This document shows, in pieces, positions 6,064 to 6,710 of a stretch of DNA of 6,710 bases (position 1 is the first letter of the stretch; the number at the start of each line of letters is the position of its first letter). This DNA comes from Cupriavidus sp. (GTDB lineage Bacteria > Pseudomonadota > Gammaproteobacteria > Burkholderiales > Burkholderiaceae), in contig JABFVP010000172.1 of NCBI GenBank assembly GCA_013362725.1, forward strand, positions 1 through 6,710, written 5' to 3'. The notes under the pieces were generated by a model. That model was not told where the DNA came from and did no database searches. It saw only the letters and a program-made list of their open reading frames with translations. The position numbers and the translations under genes are program-made.

Positions 6064-6477
6064 TCAGCCACCCTGGCCGGTCACATCGCCAGACCGCACG
6101 GAAGCCGGGGCGGATGCAGGCGTCGCGCTGCGGCCCGTCAGCGCCCGCCACCATTGGCCGGACAGCACATAGCGCGGAAAAGTGATCCACTGCTCGGCCA
6201 GGATACGACCCGCGATATCGGCCGGCCCGGCAAACGGCTCCGGCGCATGGGCCTCGAGCCGGTGGCCCCGCCCCTGCAGCGCCATCGACATGCCCATGCA
6301 CACCAGCCCCAGCGCGATCGCCGGCAGGTTCAGCCGCAGCAGGCCATAGAGGCCCAGCACGGTGCCGGCCATGAACATCGGCACGGCCACGATATGCAGC
6401 AGCAGGTTGCGGGGATGCTGGTGGTTGCGGGCATAGCCGCGCCACTGCCAGCGCAGCAGCGGTTCGTCGTCGCGCAT
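6064..6477 (-). CDS. DUF962 / Mpo1-like small membrane protein
   Basis: The product is 137 aa. It starts with a charged N-terminus and then YARNHQHPRNLLLHIVAVP (15-33). Two hydrophobic hairpin segments (about 25-47 and 51-67) follow, then GHRLEAHAPEPFAGPADI (71-88) and QWITFPRYVLSGQWW. The pattern H-x5-N-x3-H-x4-P, followed by GH-x-x-E and a P-x-F-x-x-P segment, is that of the DUF962 family, which includes yeast Mpo1, an iron-dependent dioxygenase acting on 2-hydroxy fatty acids. His19, His28, His72 and His77 are candidate metal ligands. Whether the bacterial protein has that activity is not known from this sequence. The ATG follows a GA-rich tract (GGGAGAGAGAGA), which is an acceptable though loose ribosome-binding site. 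It lies 145 bp ahead of the kinase start and may be its own unit. The C-terminal 20 residues look disordered. Confidence 0.82.
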   Translation of the reverse strand: MRDDEPLLRWQWRGYARNHQHPRNLLLHIVAVPMFMAGTVLGLYGLLRLNLPAIALGLVCMGMSMALQGRGHRLEAHAPEPFAGPADIAGRILAEQWITFPRYVLSGQWWRALTGRSATPASAPASVRSGDVTGQGG

Positions 6478-6710
6478 GATCGTCTCTCTCTCCCTTGCCC
6501 GGTCCGTGCCGACCGGCGGCCGTGCGCAAACTTTGTTGCGCTGCGGTGCACGTGCGGCGCTGGCCGGGATGCCAGCGCGGGCACGTGCAGGGAATGTACC
6601 CCGCGGCGCGGGGAGAAGAAAGTCTCTTGCGACGAACGGCCGGCACGGGGTGCGAACGGCACCGGGCGGGGGCGGACGGCGTGTCCGCCGGCCCGCGGCG
6701 TGCCGCCGGC
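6478..6710. other. gene-free stretch rich in inverted repeats upstream of the DUF962 gene
   Basis: I see no convincing coding region in this 233-bp right-hand stretch. It holds perfect inverted repeats at 6499-6516 (CCGGTC/GACCGG), 6524-6541 (GCGCAA/TTGCGC), 6547-6589 (separate entry), 6599-6613 (CCCCGC/GCGGGG), 6649-6663 (GGTGC/GCACC), 6671-6689 (GGCGGAC/GTCCGCC) and 6695-6706 (GCGGC/GCCGC). The last two belong to an imperfect direct repeat of about 15 bp (6678-6692 and 6697-6710) that reaches the window edge. None is followed by a clear T run. The promoter of the DUF962 gene should lie here, but I cannot point to a good -35/-10 pair. Confidence 0.6.
6547..6589. repeat. long stem-loop (17 bp paired) upstream of the DUF962 gene
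   Basis: TGCACGTGC plus GCGCTGGC on the left pair with GCCAGCGC plus GCACGTGCA on the right. The 9-bp and 8-bp perfect helices are separated by a 1x2 internal loop and capped by a 6-base loop (6565-6570). It is the most stable-looking hairpin in the window. There is no T run on either side. Confidence 0.75.

Noticed and set aside
4887..6185. 432-codon plus-strand open frame opposite the kinase
   Set aside because: It has the same codon-aligned antisense geometry and a low-complexity His/Arg/Gln composition. The kinase on the other strand has complete catalytic motifs.
6330..6662. 110-codon minus-strand open frame overlapping the DUF962 gene
   Set aside because: It overlaps the DUF962 coding region in another frame, is Arg/Cys/Ser-rich without a family match, and its upstream half is the hairpin-rich noncoding stretch.

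Overview
This is a GC-rich window (roughly two-thirds G+C by eye). Every gene I can support lies on the minus strand, so transcription runs from right to left. Codon use strongly avoids A/T-ending codons. Together with the family mix (RraA-like aldolase, TPP enzyme, Fsr-like MFS carrier, LytS/LytTR pair, Mpo1-like protein), this suggests a betaproteobacterium of the Burkholderiaceae, most likely Cupriavidus or Ralstonia. The genus is inferred, not proven.

Layout in the direction of transcription. (1) 6710-6478 has no recognisable gene but is crowded with perfect inverted repeats. Four stand nearly back to back just upstream of the next gene. (2) 6477-6064 encodes a small membrane protein of the DUF962/Mpo1-like family. 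(3) 5918-4827 and 4708-3884 encode a two-component pair: a LytS-type (PF06580) membrane histidine kinase and a LytR/AlgR-type response regulator with a LytTR DNA-binding domain. The kinase start is unclear because an in-frame TGA separates the usable start codons from an upstream ATG pair. The 118-bp gap between kinase and regulator holds a 9-bp inverted repeat, and the regulator start codon lies inside a G-quadruplex motif carried on the opposite strand. (4) A convincing UUCG-loop intrinsic terminator at 3777-3800 closes this unit.

(5) 3731 to the left edge is a tight four-gene unit: an Fsr-like MFS transporter, a thiamine-diphosphate enzyme of the acetolactate-synthase fold, an RraA/HMG-aldolase-type protein that keeps the aldolase Arg-Asp pair, and the N-terminus of a gamma-glutamylcyclotransferase-like (AIG2/GGCT) protein. 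Gaps are 36, 46 and 2 bp.

The simplest joint reading is a small metabolic operon handling 2-oxo acids (uptake or export, TPP chemistry, aldol or oxaloacetate cleavage to pyruvate). It sits next to a two-component system of the LytS/LytTR class, members of which sense pyruvate in enterobacteria. The functional link between the two units is inferred from adjacency only. I found no mobile element, CRISPR array, tRNA, rRNA or phage feature. Nothing here clearly amounts to a new defence or mobile system. The best second-look items are the structured noncoding stretches and the kinase start.
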